DNA of 62,669 nt from CAYJFQ01 sp964369955 (GTDB lineage Bacteria; Bacillota_I; Bacilli_A; Erysipelotrichales; Erysipelotrichaceae). The position numbers and the translations under genes were made by a program. Of the stretch, positions 49,433-58,854 are shown in pieces. Each line of letters starts with the position of its first letter. The first letter of the stretch is position 1. The stretch is from the NCBI GenBank assembly GCA_964369955.1, contig CAYJFQ010000008.1, positions 1-62,669 of the forward strand. Direction: 5' to 3'. Below the pieces are notes generated by a model. It searched no databases and was not told where the DNA came from. It saw only the letters and a program-made list of their open reading frames with translations.

Positions 49433-50932
49433 TTATAAATACTTCGCCGACAGATGCATGATTTCCTCTTGAGTTGTAGTTTTAGCGTCAACAATACCAG
49501 CTACTCTACCATTACTCATAACCATGATTCTATCACACACACCTAACAATTCAGGCATCTCAGAAGAAACCATAATAACAGCTTTTCCTTGTGAAGCTAA
49601 ATTATTCATTAATAAGTAAATCTCAAATTTAGCACCAACATCAATACCCCTAGTCGGTTCATCCATTAACAACACTTCAGGTTTCGTTAGCAACCATCGA
49701 CCTATAATAACTTTTTGTTGATTTCCTCCTGATAAACTTCCAATACTTGTGTTTTGACTCGGAGTCTTTACACTCATTGAATCTATAACCCAATCAGTAT
49801 CAACAGCGCCTTTTGAATTGTTAATCAAACCAACCTTTGTTAAATAATTTCTATAATTACAAATCAAAGAGTTAAAGCTAACCGATAAAGCAGCAAACAA
49901 ACCAGTCGCTCTTCTTTCCTCAGTGATTAACGCAAACCCATTTTTAATCGCATCTCTTGTATGTTTGTTATGCACTTCTTTATCATGCAAGAACACTTTT
50001 CCGCTCGCCTTACGACGGTATCCAAACATTGTCTCAAGTAATTCAGTTCTACGAGAACCAACAAGACCTGCAACTCCAAGAATTTCTCCTTTTCTGACTT
50101 CAAAACTTACATCAATACAAGTAGGTTTTATTAATCCAGTTAAATTTTTCACTCTTAGAATTGGTTCTTCTGGAGTATTTGTTTTCTCTGGGAAACGATT
50201 CGATAAATCACGCCCTACCATATTTTTAATAATTTCATCAGTTGAGATTTTCTTTGAGTCATAAATTCCAATATATTTTCCATCGCGCATAATGATAACT
50301 TCATCAGAAATTTGTTTAATTTCCTCCATTTTATGTGAAATATAAATTATTGAAATTCCTTTATCTCTTAATCTATTAATAATTCTAAACAAATGTTCAA
50401 CTTCACTTTCAGTTAAAGATGAAGTAGGTTCATCCATTACAATTACTTTAGAATTATATGAAACCGCTTTTGCAATTTCTGCCATTTGTCTTTGAGAAAC
50501 TGACAAGTCAGACATTTTCATTTTTGGATCGATATCAATATTTAAGTCTTCTAAAATTTTCTTAGTTTCAACATACATTTTTTTGTGGTCAACTAGACCC
50601 ATTTTCAACGGAAATCTTCCCAACCAAATATTTTCCATAACACTACGTTCAATAACTTGGTTAAGTTCTTGATGCACCATTGAAACTCCATTATCCAATG
50701 CATTTTTCGCAGAGTTGAAACTAACTTTTTTACCATCAAGAATTATTGTACCCCCATCAGCACGATAGATTCCAAAAAGGCATTTCATTAATGTAGATTT
50801 ACCAGCACCATTTTCCCCCATCAAAGCTACAACACTTGCTGGTTTTAATTTTAACTGTGCATTATCCAAAGCCTTTACACCAGGAAATTGTTTGCAGACA
50901 TCAATCATTTCCAATATATACTTTTCTGCCAT
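49433..50932 (-). CDS. mglA: Galactose/methyl-galactoside ABC ATPase MglA
   Basis: A 499-aa double ABC ATPase. First half: Walker A GENGAGKST (residues 36-44) and signature LSVSQRQMAEIAKA. Second half: degenerate Walker A GLVGSRRTE (about 289-297), as is usual in this family, and LSGGNQQKVIIGRWL. It energises MglBC. Located downstream of the mglB hairpin. Confidence 0.93.
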   Translation of the reverse strand: MAEKYILEMIDVCKQFPGVKALDNAQLKLKPASVVALMGENGAGKSTLMKCLFGIYRADGGTIILDGKKVSFNSAKNALDNGVSMVHQELNQVIERSVMENIWLGRFPLKMGLVDHKKMYVETKKILEDLNIDIDPKMKMSDLSVSQRQMAEIAKAVSYNSKVIVMDEPTSSLTESEVEHLFRIINRLRDKGISIIYISHKMEEIKQISDEVIIMRDGKYIGIYDSKKISTDEIIKNMVGRDLSNRFPEKTNTPEEPILRVKNLTGLIKPTCIDVSFEVRKGEILGVAGLVGSRRTELLETMFGYRRKASGKVFLHDKEVHNKHTRDAIKNGFALITEERRATGLFAALSVSFNSLICNYRNYLTKVGLINNSKGAVDTDWVIDSMSVKTPSQNTSIGSLSGGNQQKVIIGRWLLTKPEVLLMDEPTRGIDVGAKFEIYLLMNNLASQGKAVIMVSSEMPELLGVCDRIMVMSNGRVAGIVDAKTTTQEEIMHLSAKYL

Positions 50933-50953
50933 ATACTATCCCTTCTTTATTAA

Positions 50954-50983
50954 ATAATGGCGCAAAAATATTTGCGCCATTAT
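50954..50983 (-). terminator. Polarity hairpin after mglB
   Basis: Perfect 13-bp stem ATAATGGCGCAAA (50954-50966) / TTTGCGCCATTAT (50971-50983), 4-base loop, between mglB and mglA. A GC core (GGCGC) makes it strong, so it probably stabilises or partly terminates the mglB mRNA. Confidence 0.8.
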
Positions 50984-51005
50984 CTGAAATTAATAATTTT
51001 CTAAA

Positions 51006-51998
51006 CTATTTGTAATCAGCAGCGTTTTCAGCATCAACACCAACATAAGCAACACGTACAGCTTTGTTAGCATCTAAAGTCCAAGTTGTACCTTCGATTG
51101 GATCTTTACCTTGACCTACGTTAACAGCTAAGTCAATAGTAGCTTTTGCTTGGTTTACAGCATCATTAAGAACTGTAGCAACCATAGTTCCATTTTCGAT
51201 GTGTTGAATAGCTTCAGCTAATGCATCAACACCAAATACTGGTAACATAGTTCCGTTAGCTTCTAAAGCTGAAACAGCTCCGAAAGCCATACCATCATTT
51301 CCACAAACAACTAACTCAATGTTGTCGTTTGAAGATAACCATGTAGTCATTTTTTCATTTGCTTGTGTAGAATCCCAGTTAGCAGTATCTTGAGCGATTT
51401 GTTCAGCACCGATAGCATCTAAAGCTTTAACAGCTTCTGCATAACGAGCTTCTGCATCTGGATGACCTAATTCTCCTCTTAATGCAACGTATTGAACTTT
51501 ACCATCTCCATTTAAATCCCATGCTGGATTAGCAGCCCAATGTTTTGTGATCATTTCCCCTTGGATAATTCCTGACTCAGCAGAGTTAGTACCTACGTAC
51601 CATACTTTGTCATAACTAGCCATATCAGTAGCGTTTGGCTCTTTATTGAAGAATACTACTGGTAAATCAGCACTTTTTGCTTTTTCAATGATTGAAGAAG
51701 CAGCAGCAGGATCTACTAAGTTGATAGCTAATACATCAACACCATCAGCAATCATTGTATCAACTTGTTCATTTTGTTTTGCTTGATCATTAGCAGAGTC
51801 AACTAAAGATAAGTTAGCTCCTAATTCAGCAGCATAATCTTCCATGTTTTGACGTACAACTGACATAAAGTTGTCATCAAATCTGTAGATAGTAGCTCCA
51901 ATTTTAACACCATCTTCATTACCACCAGTGCTAGTACATCCAACTAATGCACCTAAAGCAAGAAAAGCAGTAACTAATAAAACTAATAATTTTTTCAT
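51006..51998 (-). CDS. mglB: D-galactose/D-glucose-binding lipoprotein MglB
   Basis: A 330-aa lipoprotein. Lipobox LGALVGCTST (Cys at about residue 21). The mature protein is a type 1 periplasmic-binding fold: NDQAKQNEQVDTMIADGVDV, INLVDPAAASSIIEKAK, a calcium-binding loop DLNGDGKVQ (about residues 160-168) as in E. coli MglB, and CGNDGMAFGAVSALEANG. The Ca loop strongly supports galactose/glucose specificity. It is the first operon gene, with AAGGAGGG before ATG. Confidence 0.94.
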   Translation of the reverse strand: MKKLLVLLVTAFLALGALVGCTSTGGNEDGVKIGATIYRFDDNFMSVVRQNMEDYAAELGANLSLVDSANDQAKQNEQVDTMIADGVDVLAINLVDPAAASSIIEKAKSADLPVVFFNKEPNATDMASYDKVWYVGTNSAESGIIQGEMITKHWAANPAWDLNGDGKVQYVALRGELGHPDAEARYAEAVKALDAIGAEQIAQDTANWDSTQANEKMTTWLSSNDNIELVVCGNDGMAFGAVSALEANGTMLPVFGVDALAEAIQHIENGTMVATVLNDAVNQAKATIDLAVNVGQGKDPIEGTTWTLDANKAVRVAYVGVDAENAADYK

Positions 51999-52073
51999 CT
52001 ACTTTGTTCCCTCCTTGTAGAATTGGTTTAACCTAAGTTACAACCATGTATATCCAAAAATCCAAAGATTTTT

Positions 52074-52087
52074 TGATAACGGTTACA
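52074..52087 (-). promoter_or_regulatory. cre-like operator in the mglB leader
   Basis: TGTAACCGTTATCA on the minus strand fits the cre consensus TGWAANCGNTNWCA at every position. It lies about 65-75 bases inside the transcript, so CcpA (or another LacI-type repressor) bound here would block elongation. Confidence 0.6.
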
Positions 52088-52119
52088 ATCGATAATAAAA
52101 ATAAATTTATTATTCGATA
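52088..52119 (-). repeat. Inverted repeat in the mglB leader
   Basis: ATCGATAATAAA (52088-52099) and TTTATTATTCGAT (52106-52118) are complementary apart from one bulged base. They would form a hairpin in the leader RNA directly upstream of the second cre-like site; function unknown. Confidence 0.5.
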
Positions 52120-52157
52120 AAAATTTAATCTCTAATAAAATGAACTTCGACTTCAAC

Positions 52158-52186
52158 ATTATAATACACTCACTTATAATAATCAA
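52158..52186 (-). promoter_or_regulatory. Promoter of the mglBAC operon
   Basis: Minus-strand -35 TTGATT (52186-52181), 17-bp spacer, -10 TATAAT (52163-52158). Start near 52151, so the mglB leader is about 150 nt. Confidence 0.8.
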
Positions 52187-52193
52187 CACTTTT

Positions 52194-52207
52194 TGTTAAC
52201 GTTTTCA
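52194..52207 (-). promoter_or_regulatory. cre-like operator upstream of the mglB promoter
   Basis: TGAAAACGTTAACA fits the cre consensus at every position. It ends 7 bases before the -35, where a LacI-family protein could repress or, as CcpA does at some sites, activate. Confidence 0.65.
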
Positions 52208-52248
52208 TTGCAATTATTAAGATTGTATAGACATTCATTTTTTACCCT

Positions 52249-53691
52249 TTATTTAAAGGACATTAACATATCATAGAGTTGAAAGTATAGTTCCACAGAA
52301 CCCTTCCAAGATGAATCATAACTCATTGCACCCTTAATTAATTTCTTAAAATCATCCTTATTTTGATAATAAAGATCAATCGCCAAATTCAAAACATAAA
52401 GAAATTCATCGCTATTATATGATGCAAATGAAAAGCCGGTACCCTCCTTAGTAAATTTGTTATAAGGTACTACAGTGTCTCTTAAACCTCCAGTTTCACG
52501 GACAAAAGGTAAAGTTCCATATCTCATCGCAATTAATTGGCTAATGCCACAAGGTTCAAATAATGATGGCATTAAAAACACATCACTGCCTGCATAAATC
52601 AGATGTGCTAAATCTTCATTGTAACCGCAATAATAAACGGCTCTACGACGATAGTCATATTCCATCTTTTTAAATTCACTCTCCGCAAATGATTCGCCTG
52701 TTCCTAAAATAACTAATTGAACATCATTTCCCATTATTTTACTTAACTTATCAATAATTAAATTGACACCCTTTTGCCAGGTTAATCGAGACACCATCCC
52801 AATAACCATTACGTCTTTATCAACTCTTAGACCTAAAGTTTCTTGTAAAGCTAATTTATTTTCTAGTTTACCACTCAAGTAATTTCTCTTGTCATAGTTT
52901 TTAGCTAACAATTTATCAGTCTTAGGGTTCCACAAATCAAGATCTATACCATTAACAATTCCCCAAATATCACTAGCTCTTTCACATAGAACTCCATTTA
53001 ATCTCTCGCCAAAAGTATCGCTCAATATTTCATTTGCATAAGTAGGTGAAACAGTGGTTATCTTATCTGCAAAGATAATTCCTGCCTTCATAAAATTAAC
53101 GCACCCATCAAATTGTAATTCACCACTATTGTAGTGTTCCATGCCAACCCCTAAACACGACCATAATACTTCTGTTGGAAAAATTCCTTGGTAAGCTAAA
53201 TTGTGAATTGTGAAAACATATTTGATATTTTGATAATTTTTACCATAAACAATTTTACCTAAAAAGGGAATCATCCCAGTATGCCAATCATGACAATGAA
53301 TAAGATCAGGCATAAAATTAATTAATGGCAACATATCTAACACTACTCTTTGAAAATATCCAAATCTTTCACCATCATCACCATATCCATAAAGGGTATC
53401 CCTTTCAAAATATCCTTGATGCTGGATGAAGTAAAAAATTACTCCATCTTCAATAGTTTGAAAAACACTAGCAGTAGTGTCAATATTGCCATACTTTACA
53501 GGAAAAGTCGTTACAAACTCTAACTCTGAGAAGTGATTTTCAGCTATTTTTTTGTAAAGCGGAATAACTACTCTAACATCAATTTTCTTCGTAAGTAAAC
53601 TCTTTGGTAACGCACCTATTACATCAGCTAATCCACCCGACTTTATAAAGGGCAATCCTTCACTCGCAACAAATAACACTTTCTTAGACAT
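52249..53691 (-). CDS. glgA: Glycogen synthase (ADP-glucose, GT5)
   Basis: A 480-aa GT5 starch/glycogen synthase: FVASEGLPFIKSGGLADVIG (residues 6-25; the KxGGL loop binds ADP-glucose), HCHDWHTGMIPF, VSRLTWQKGVNLI, and PSLFEPCGISQLIAMRYG (the E-X7-E region). Length is standard. It is the last of the glgC-glgD-glgA operon, 2 bases after glgD. Branching enzyme and phosphorylase genes are not in the window. Confidence 0.96.
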   Translation of the reverse strand: MSKKVLFVASEGLPFIKSGGLADVIGALPKSLLTKKIDVRVVIPLYKKIAENHFSELEFVTTFPVKYGNIDTTASVFQTIEDGVIFYFIQHQGYFERDTLYGYGDDGERFGYFQRVVLDMLPLINFMPDLIHCHDWHTGMIPFLGKIVYGKNYQNIKYVFTIHNLAYQGIFPTEVLWSCLGVGMEHYNSGELQFDGCVNFMKAGIIFADKITTVSPTYANEILSDTFGERLNGVLCERASDIWGIVNGIDLDLWNPKTDKLLAKNYDKRNYLSGKLENKLALQETLGLRVDKDVMVIGMVSRLTWQKGVNLIIDKLSKIMGNDVQLVILGTGESFAESEFKKMEYDYRRRAVYYCGYNEDLAHLIYAGSDVFLMPSLFEPCGISQLIAMRYGTLPFVRETGGLRDTVVPYNKFTKEGTGFSFASYNSDEFLYVLNLAIDLYYQNKDDFKKLIKGAMSYDSSWKGSVELYFQLYDMLMSFK

Positions 53692-53693
53692 TG

Positions 53694-54803
53694 TTAAACA
53701 ACATCCTTTCTCTTAATATAGACAATCTCATTTTCTTTGCCACTAATATCCTTCTTACCACTAACAGTTGCTTTTTTATCAACAATCGCATAAGAAAGTT
53801 TAGTACCTTTTTTAATAGTAACATCAGCCAATAAAACACAATTCTCAACCTCTGCACCCTCTTCCACAACAACACCACGCCCAATAATACAATTCTTAAC
53901 ATCTCCATTAATTCTTGCACCATTAGAGACAATGCTATCACTAACAATTGCTTTACTACCATAATAAGTCGGAGGAGAATCATTAGTCTTTGTAGAAATA
54001 GGCCAATTTTTATTAAAAATCTTAGCTGTAATTAAATGATTATTTAAATTGATGTTACTCCAAAAATATTCCTCAAGGCTATTAATGCAATAACATTCAT
54101 TCTTAAGTTGATAAGCCATAACTTTATTAGTTTTAAGATTTTCAAAAATAATATCTTTTAACCAATACATACTACTAATACTCTTTGCTTCTTTAATCAA
54201 TTCAATAAATTTTGCTTTAGACATAATGTAAGCCTCAAGAGAAACAAGGCTATTTTTACTTTTACCATGATTCACAAAAGTACCAGTAACTCTACCTTTT
54301 AAATTAACCTCTAAACAATCACAATTCAAAAACTTTTTATTAGCTTGTGAACTTTTCTTCGAAATTATTGTAATGTCCGCTTTCGACTTTATGTGCAAAT
54401 CTAACACATCATTGTAATTAACCGAATAAAAAACAAAAGAAGGTGAAATAACTACATAATCAGCATTAACACTTTCAATTGCCTCCAAACTATAATTAAA
54501 CGCATTAATATCATTGTTATAAACTACATTTGCATTAGGATCATTAGTAAATAATTGTAAACGACCGCGTTTAGAATTAATATTGTAATGTTTTCCAGCA
54601 CCCAAATGATCAATAAGTGAACGAATTTGATTATTCATATACACTTGAATTGTTGAAATTCCACTATTAGTCATATTAGAAATAACTGCATCAATCAAAC
54701 GATATCTCCCTAAAAATGACATTGCAGAAATTGGACGATACTCTTCCATTTCTTTAATTTTAATATTATTACCCTCGAAGTTAACAATTCCAAATAGTTT
54801 CAT
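53694..54803 (-). CDS. glgD: GlgD, regulatory homologue of ADP-glucose pyrophosphorylase
   Basis: A 369-aa GlgC paralogue. The N-terminal nucleotidyl-transfer loop is degenerate (no GGxGTRL; it reads IVNFEGNNIKIKEMEEYRP), yet SFLGRYRLIDAVISNMTNSG and the C-terminal left-handed beta-helix (YGSKAIVSDSIVSNGARING) are kept. In Firmicutes GlgD forms a heterotetramer with GlgC and raises its activity. It overlaps glgC by one base. Confidence 0.93.
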   Translation of the reverse strand: MKLFGIVNFEGNNIKIKEMEEYRPISAMSFLGRYRLIDAVISNMTNSGISTIQVYMNNQIRSLIDHLGAGKHYNINSKRGRLQLFTNDPNANVVYNNDINAFNYSLEAIESVNADYVVISPSFVFYSVNYNDVLDLHIKSKADITIISKKSSQANKKFLNCDCLEVNLKGRVTGTFVNHGKSKNSLVSLEAYIMSKAKFIELIKEAKSISSMYWLKDIIFENLKTNKVMAYQLKNECYCINSLEEYFWSNINLNNHLITAKIFNKNWPISTKTNDSPPTYYGSKAIVSDSIVSNGARINGDVKNCIIGRGVVVEEGAEVENCVLLADVTIKKGTKLSYAIVDKKATVSGKKDISGKENEIVYIKRKDVV

Positions 54804-55948
54804 TATTTTTTGCCCCCAGATTCTACTTTTCTTTGTACAATTAACTCAATTTCTTTTGCCTTAGGATTTCCAATGATAGCTCCATCAGGAATCACAACAC
54901 CTTCCCCAACAATAACCTTATTTATCTTAGCGTTTTTACCAACTTTAACATTAGGTAGAATAACACTATCTTTAATTTCTGCATCCGTTTCAACAACCAC
55001 ATCGGTAAAGACGACTGAATTCTCAACCTTACCATCAACAATACAACCTTGGTTAATCATTGAGTTTTTTATTGAAGCATTAGCTTTTAAATATTGAGCA
55101 GTAGTCGCTACATCTTCAGTATAAATTTTCCAATAATCATCATCCACATTTAAAACTGGATTTTCACCAAGTAAATCCATGTTAGCTTCCCATAAACTAT
55201 CTAAAGTTCCAACATCTTTCCAATAACCCTTAAAACGATGTACAAACATTCTCTTCTTGTCATTCAACATTGTAGGAATAATATCTTGACCAAAATCATG
55301 TGCAGAATCACTATTTTTCCCATCATCAATTAAATACTTTCTTAATACTTTATAGTTAAAAATATACACTCCCATTGAAGCTAAATTGCTTTTAGGCTTC
55401 TTAGGTTTTTCTTGAAATTCAATAATTCTATCATTATCATCACAATTCATTATTCCAAATCTACTCGCTTCTTTAATTGGAACTTCTAAAACTGCAATGG
55501 TAACATCAGCATTATTTTCTTTATGATCATTTAACATCCATGAATAATCCATTTTATAAATGTGATCACCTGATAAGATTAAAACATATTCAGGTTCAAA
55601 CTGATCACAAAAATCAATATTTTGAGTAATCGCATCAGCAGTGCCACGATACAATCCAAACCCTTCTACTTTTTCACGTGGAGGCAATACATAAATTCCA
55701 CTATTTTTAGCATCTAAACCCCAACGAGAATTCTGAGCTACATACGAATTTAGTAAAACAGATTCATACTGCGTTAAAACCCCCACTACGCCAATTCCTG
55801 AATTAGCACAATTGCTTAAAGGAAAATCAATAATACGATATTTCCCTCCAAAGTAAACAGCAGGCTTTGCAACTTTACTTGTTAAATCTTCAAGTCTAGT
55901 TCCTCTGCCTCCAGCCAAAATCATTCCTATCATTTTATTCCCTACCAT
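54803..55948 (-). CDS. glgC: Glucose-1-phosphate adenylyltransferase (catalytic subunit)
   Basis: A 381-aa ADP-glucose pyrophosphorylase. MIGMILAGGRGTRLEDLTSK (pyrophosphate/ATP loop), KPAVYFGGKYRIIDFPLSNC, YRGTADAITQN, ILSGDHIYKMDYS and FQEKPKKP are catalytic motifs. The ORF is open to a TTG at 55963; ATG at 55948 is preferred since AAGGGG lies just before it. First gene of glgCDA; makes ADP-glucose for GlgA. Confidence 0.95.
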   Translation of the reverse strand: MVGNKMIGMILAGGRGTRLEDLTSKVAKPAVYFGGKYRIIDFPLSNCANSGIGVVGVLTQYESVLLNSYVAQNSRWGLDAKNSGIYVLPPREKVEGFGLYRGTADAITQNIDFCDQFEPEYVLILSGDHIYKMDYSWMLNDHKENNADVTIAVLEVPIKEASRFGIMNCDDNDRIIEFQEKPKKPKSNLASMGVYIFNYKVLRKYLIDDGKNSDSAHDFGQDIIPTMLNDKKRMFVHRFKGYWKDVGTLDSLWEANMDLLGENPVLNVDDDYWKIYTEDVATTAQYLKANASIKNSMINQGCIVDGKVENSVVFTDVVVETDAEIKDSVILPNVKVGKNAKINKVIVGEGVVIPDGAIIGNPKAKEIELIVQRKVESGGKK

Positions 55949-56002
55949 ATTTTCCCCTTTCAATATGATTAATGTATGTTCTTAATAAAATCATAACACA
56001 AA

Positions 56003-56035
56003 AAAAGTACATATTATATACCAATATGTACTTTT
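56003..56035 (-). terminator. Terminator between the folT gene end and glgC
   Basis: Perfect 13-bp stem AAAAGTACATATT (56003-56015) / AATATGTACTTTT (56023-56035), 7-base loop, with a T run on the minus-strand exit. A TATAAT overlapping the loop could be part of a glgC promoter, but no -35 fits. Confidence 0.88.
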
Positions 56036-56041
56036 GTATTT

Positions 56042-56836
56042 TTAATTTAAATGCTTAATTTTATCAAAAATAAAACAAGAGATATATGAACCAATGACTA
56101 CCATAATTGTCGATTTAACTAGTCTAACAACAACACTTGTAATAAAAGGAATATCATACATTAGCTCTAACCAAAATGGAGTCAATAATCCATTAATCAC
56201 AAACTCTACAAATAAAAATGATAGTAACCATAAATCATAATTTCGATATCTTTTGTTTGTCTTTCTAAACAAGAATCTAAAAACAACAATCACGCCAATC
56301 ATTAAAACCAAATAACCAAAAGAAATCAACTTCCCTAATAAATCTAATTTAATAACAATTTCTTCAATAATAATTTGATTAATCAATAATAGACTGATAC
56401 TACTGAACAATAACATTCCAAATAATGTAAAATAAATGATTTTCTTAACTTCGATATCTTTCAACCACTTAAAAAACAAAGCAGGGACTACAGCAGTTAA
56501 GATATTACTTAAAGTAAATCCAAGAAATGGAAAACCAGTTGGGCTAACAAGTAACCCTAGCAAATCAACAACTAGTCCTAAAAAGAATGCACCAACTGGA
56601 CCTAAAATTACTCCACCTACTATTAAAGGAATTTGAGAAAATCCAATCCTTAAACTCAGCACTCCAAAAAATGGGACATTTAGAGATAGTAACTGTAAGA
56701 TTACTTTAATAACTGCAAACAAAGAAATTAAAATTATGGTTTTTGAGTTTAACTTCATAGAATATCTTTTAACCAAAAAAATACCTAGTAAAATAATCGT
56801 CATCAAACAAACTAATTGAATTAAAATCATTACCAA
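56042..56836 (-). CDS. folT: Folate-family ECF transporter S component (FolT-like)
   Basis: A 264-aa membrane protein whose middle resembles FolT: LRIGFSQIPLIVGGVILGPV, GAFFLGLVVDLLGLLVSPTG and FPFLGFTLSNILTAVVPALF. About six to seven helices. It is longer than the typical 170-180 aa; extra N-terminal and central hydrophobic stretches are present. The general EcfAT module must be encoded elsewhere. Two starts are possible: TTG 56836 (5 bases after AAAGGAG) or ATG 56830 (overlapping the ung stop). Confidence 0.8.
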   Translation of the reverse strand: MVMILIQLVCLMTIILLGIFLVKRYSMKLNSKTIILISLFAVIKVILQLLSLNVPFFGVLSLRIGFSQIPLIVGGVILGPVGAFFLGLVVDLLGLLVSPTGFPFLGFTLSNILTAVVPALFFKWLKDIEVKKIIYFTLFGMLLFSSISLLLINQIIIEEIVIKLDLLGKLISFGYLVLMIGVIVVFRFLFRKTNKRYRNYDLWLLSFLFVEFVINGLLTPFWLELMYDIPFITSVVVRLVKSTIMVVIGSYISCFIFDKIKHLN

Positions 56837-57477
56837 CTTATCTCCTTTATACCATTTATTTTTAAATAATTATTAATTTTACTAAAAGGTTTGCTCCCAA
56901 AAAAACCACGATAACTACTAAGTGGTGAAGGATGGGCACCTATTAAAATAATATGCTTTTCACTATTAATATACTTAGTTAAACCTTTTGCCTTGTTTCC
57001 CCACAATACAAATACTAATTTATCTTTGTGTTCATTTAAATATTTAATTGTATTTTCAGTAAAAGTTTGCCAACCAAAATCATTATGCGATAGTGGTTTT
57101 CCATCTTCAACAGTCAATACTCGATTCAATAATAAAACACCTTGTCTAGCCCAATCACTTAAATCGACATCCTTTCTTGTAATCATTAGATCATCCTTTA
57201 ATTCTTTAAAGATATTAATGAGACTGGGTGGTTGTTTCACAAGATTACTAACACTAAAAGCTAAGCCATTTGCTTGATTTTTATTATAGTAAGGATCTTG
57301 ACCAACAATCACAACCTTACAATTCTCAAGCGAGCATAAACTATAAGCTTTAAATATCTCTTCTTTATTCGGATAAACAACAGAATTTAAATAAGCATTA
57401 TCAACTTTTTTGATCAAACTTTGATAGTAGGACTTTTTTATTTCATCCTTAAAAAAAGATTCCCATCCTACAATCAT
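56830..57477 (-). CDS. ung: Uracil-DNA glycosylase
   Basis: A 215-aa family 1 Ung that removes uracil from DNA. GQDPYYNKNQANGLAFSV (about 62-79; catalytic Asp in GQDPYY) and GAHPSPLSSYRGFFGSKPFS (the Leu-intercalation loop, His) are diagnostic. Size is normal. It starts 3 bases after the MATE stop and overlaps FolT. Confidence 0.97.
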   Translation of the reverse strand: MIVGWESFFKDEIKKSYYQSLIKKVDNAYLNSVVYPNKEEIFKAYSLCSLENCKVVIVGQDPYYNKNQANGLAFSVSNLVKQPPSLINIFKELKDDLMITRKDVDLSDWARQGVLLLNRVLTVEDGKPLSHNDFGWQTFTENTIKYLNEHKDKLVFVLWGNKAKGLTKYINSEKHIILIGAHPSPLSSYRGFFGSKPFSKINNYLKINGIKEISW

Positions 57478-57479
57478 AA

Positions 57480-58847
57480 TTAAGCATCCTGAATATGAGT
57501 TAAATTTCTAACCCAATTACCCTTATCAACCAAGCGATAAGCAATAAATACTTTTAGTAAATCCGTTATTTGACCACAGATATATAAAACGATAATTGGA
57601 TAACTTGTAAAATATGTCACCATAAATACTACAGGAATATTAATACACCACATATATCCAGAATCTAGCATTAATACCGACTTAGTATCCCCTCCAGCCC
57701 TTAATATAAAATAACTTTGAGCTGATAACATATAAACCCAGAAGAATACAGATTGTACTCTTAAGAAACTTTGTGCCGTTTCTAAAGCGATCGGACTAAC
57801 ATTGAACCAAGTAGGAATAATGAACGAAGTAATATATAATAAAACACCTAAACATACAGATAACATAACTGAAAAGCCAATCATTTGGTAACTATTATTG
57901 CGCGCTTCTTCAAGTTTGTTGGCACCTAGTTTTTGAGAAATAATTACTGTTGTAGCAGCTGCCATACCACCAAATAGAGTAAAGAATAGATCACTTACTG
58001 TACCGGTAATCGCATATCCACTCATCACTTCGCCACCACGAGTAGAATAAAACTTAAATAATGTAGCCATACCTATTGACCATACTATTTCATTAGAAGC
58101 TAGAGGTAAAGCTTTTACAACTATTTTATTTGCTAAAGATTTATCTATTTTAAATAAATCTGAAATCTTTGTTTTAAAAGGGAAATCTTTTTTATATAAG
58201 ACATAGAATAATAAAATAGCCTCCAAAGCCCTAGACAAGAAAGTAGCTAACCCCGCACCGGCAACACCCATCTCTGGAAAACCAAAATGTCCAAATATTA
58301 AAACATAATTAAATAAACAATTGCACAACACCGCAAAAATAGCTGCATACATTGGAGTTTTAACATCACCAACAGCTCTCATTGCATCACTTAAAACTAA
58401 ACAAAACACTAAAGGAATAATTGATAAAGCAAAATACTTAAAGTACTTAATCCCCTCGGTAATAATTAAGGGTTCATCAGTAAAAAATGAAACTAACAAC
58501 TCAGGAATGGCCAATGAAATTCCTGTAAAAACAACTGCTATAATCGTACAAAAAACAATCCCAAATCTAAAAGATTGTTTAATTCGCTCGTTATCTTTAG
58601 CACCATAAAACTGCGCAATAAAAACTGCAGTAGTTGACATAAAACCAGTTATCGCAAATAAAACGATAATATAGACTCTATTAACTGAGGCTACACCAGC
58701 CAAAGAAGCATCTCCTAATTGACCAACCATTAAGTTATCAACTAAGTTTACACTTGCATTCACAAACTGCTGCAACATCAAAGGAACCGCAATCATAATT
58801 ACATGTTTATAGAACTTTTTATCTGCTATAAATTTTCTTAAATTCAT
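57480..58847 (-). CDS. MATE-family multidrug/Na+ efflux transporter
   Basis: A 455-aa MATE transporter with twelve membrane helices in two six-helix halves: QQFVNASVNLVDNLMVGQLG near the N-terminus and VISQKLGANKLEEARNNSYQ in the second half. Likely exports cationic or organic compounds with Na+ or H+; substrate unknown. First gene of a MATE-ung-folT unit. It has no Shine-Dalgarno and an extended -10 TGCTAAAAT ending 7 bases before ATG. Confidence 0.92.
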   Translation of the reverse strand: MNLRKFIADKKFYKHVIMIAVPLMLQQFVNASVNLVDNLMVGQLGDASLAGVASVNRVYIIVLFAITGFMSTTAVFIAQFYGAKDNERIKQSFRFGIVFCTIIAVVFTGISLAIPELLVSFFTDEPLIITEGIKYFKYFALSIIPLVFCLVLSDAMRAVGDVKTPMYAAIFAVLCNCLFNYVLIFGHFGFPEMGVAGAGLATFLSRALEAILLFYVLYKKDFPFKTKISDLFKIDKSLANKIVVKALPLASNEIVWSIGMATLFKFYSTRGGEVMSGYAITGTVSDLFFTLFGGMAAATTVIISQKLGANKLEEARNNSYQMIGFSVMLSVCLGVLLYITSFIIPTWFNVSPIALETAQSFLRVQSVFFWVYMLSAQSYFILRAGGDTKSVLMLDSGYMWCINIPVVFMVTYFTSYPIIVLYICGQITDLLKVFIAYRLVDKGNWVRNLTHIQDA

Positions 58848-58854
58848 AAGTCAT

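Noticed and set aside
53684..53983. A 99-aa minus-strand open frame inside glgD
   Set aside because: It is extremely Leu/Met/Val-rich, lies wholly in another frame of glgD and has no start signal; it is a shadow of an AT-rich gene.
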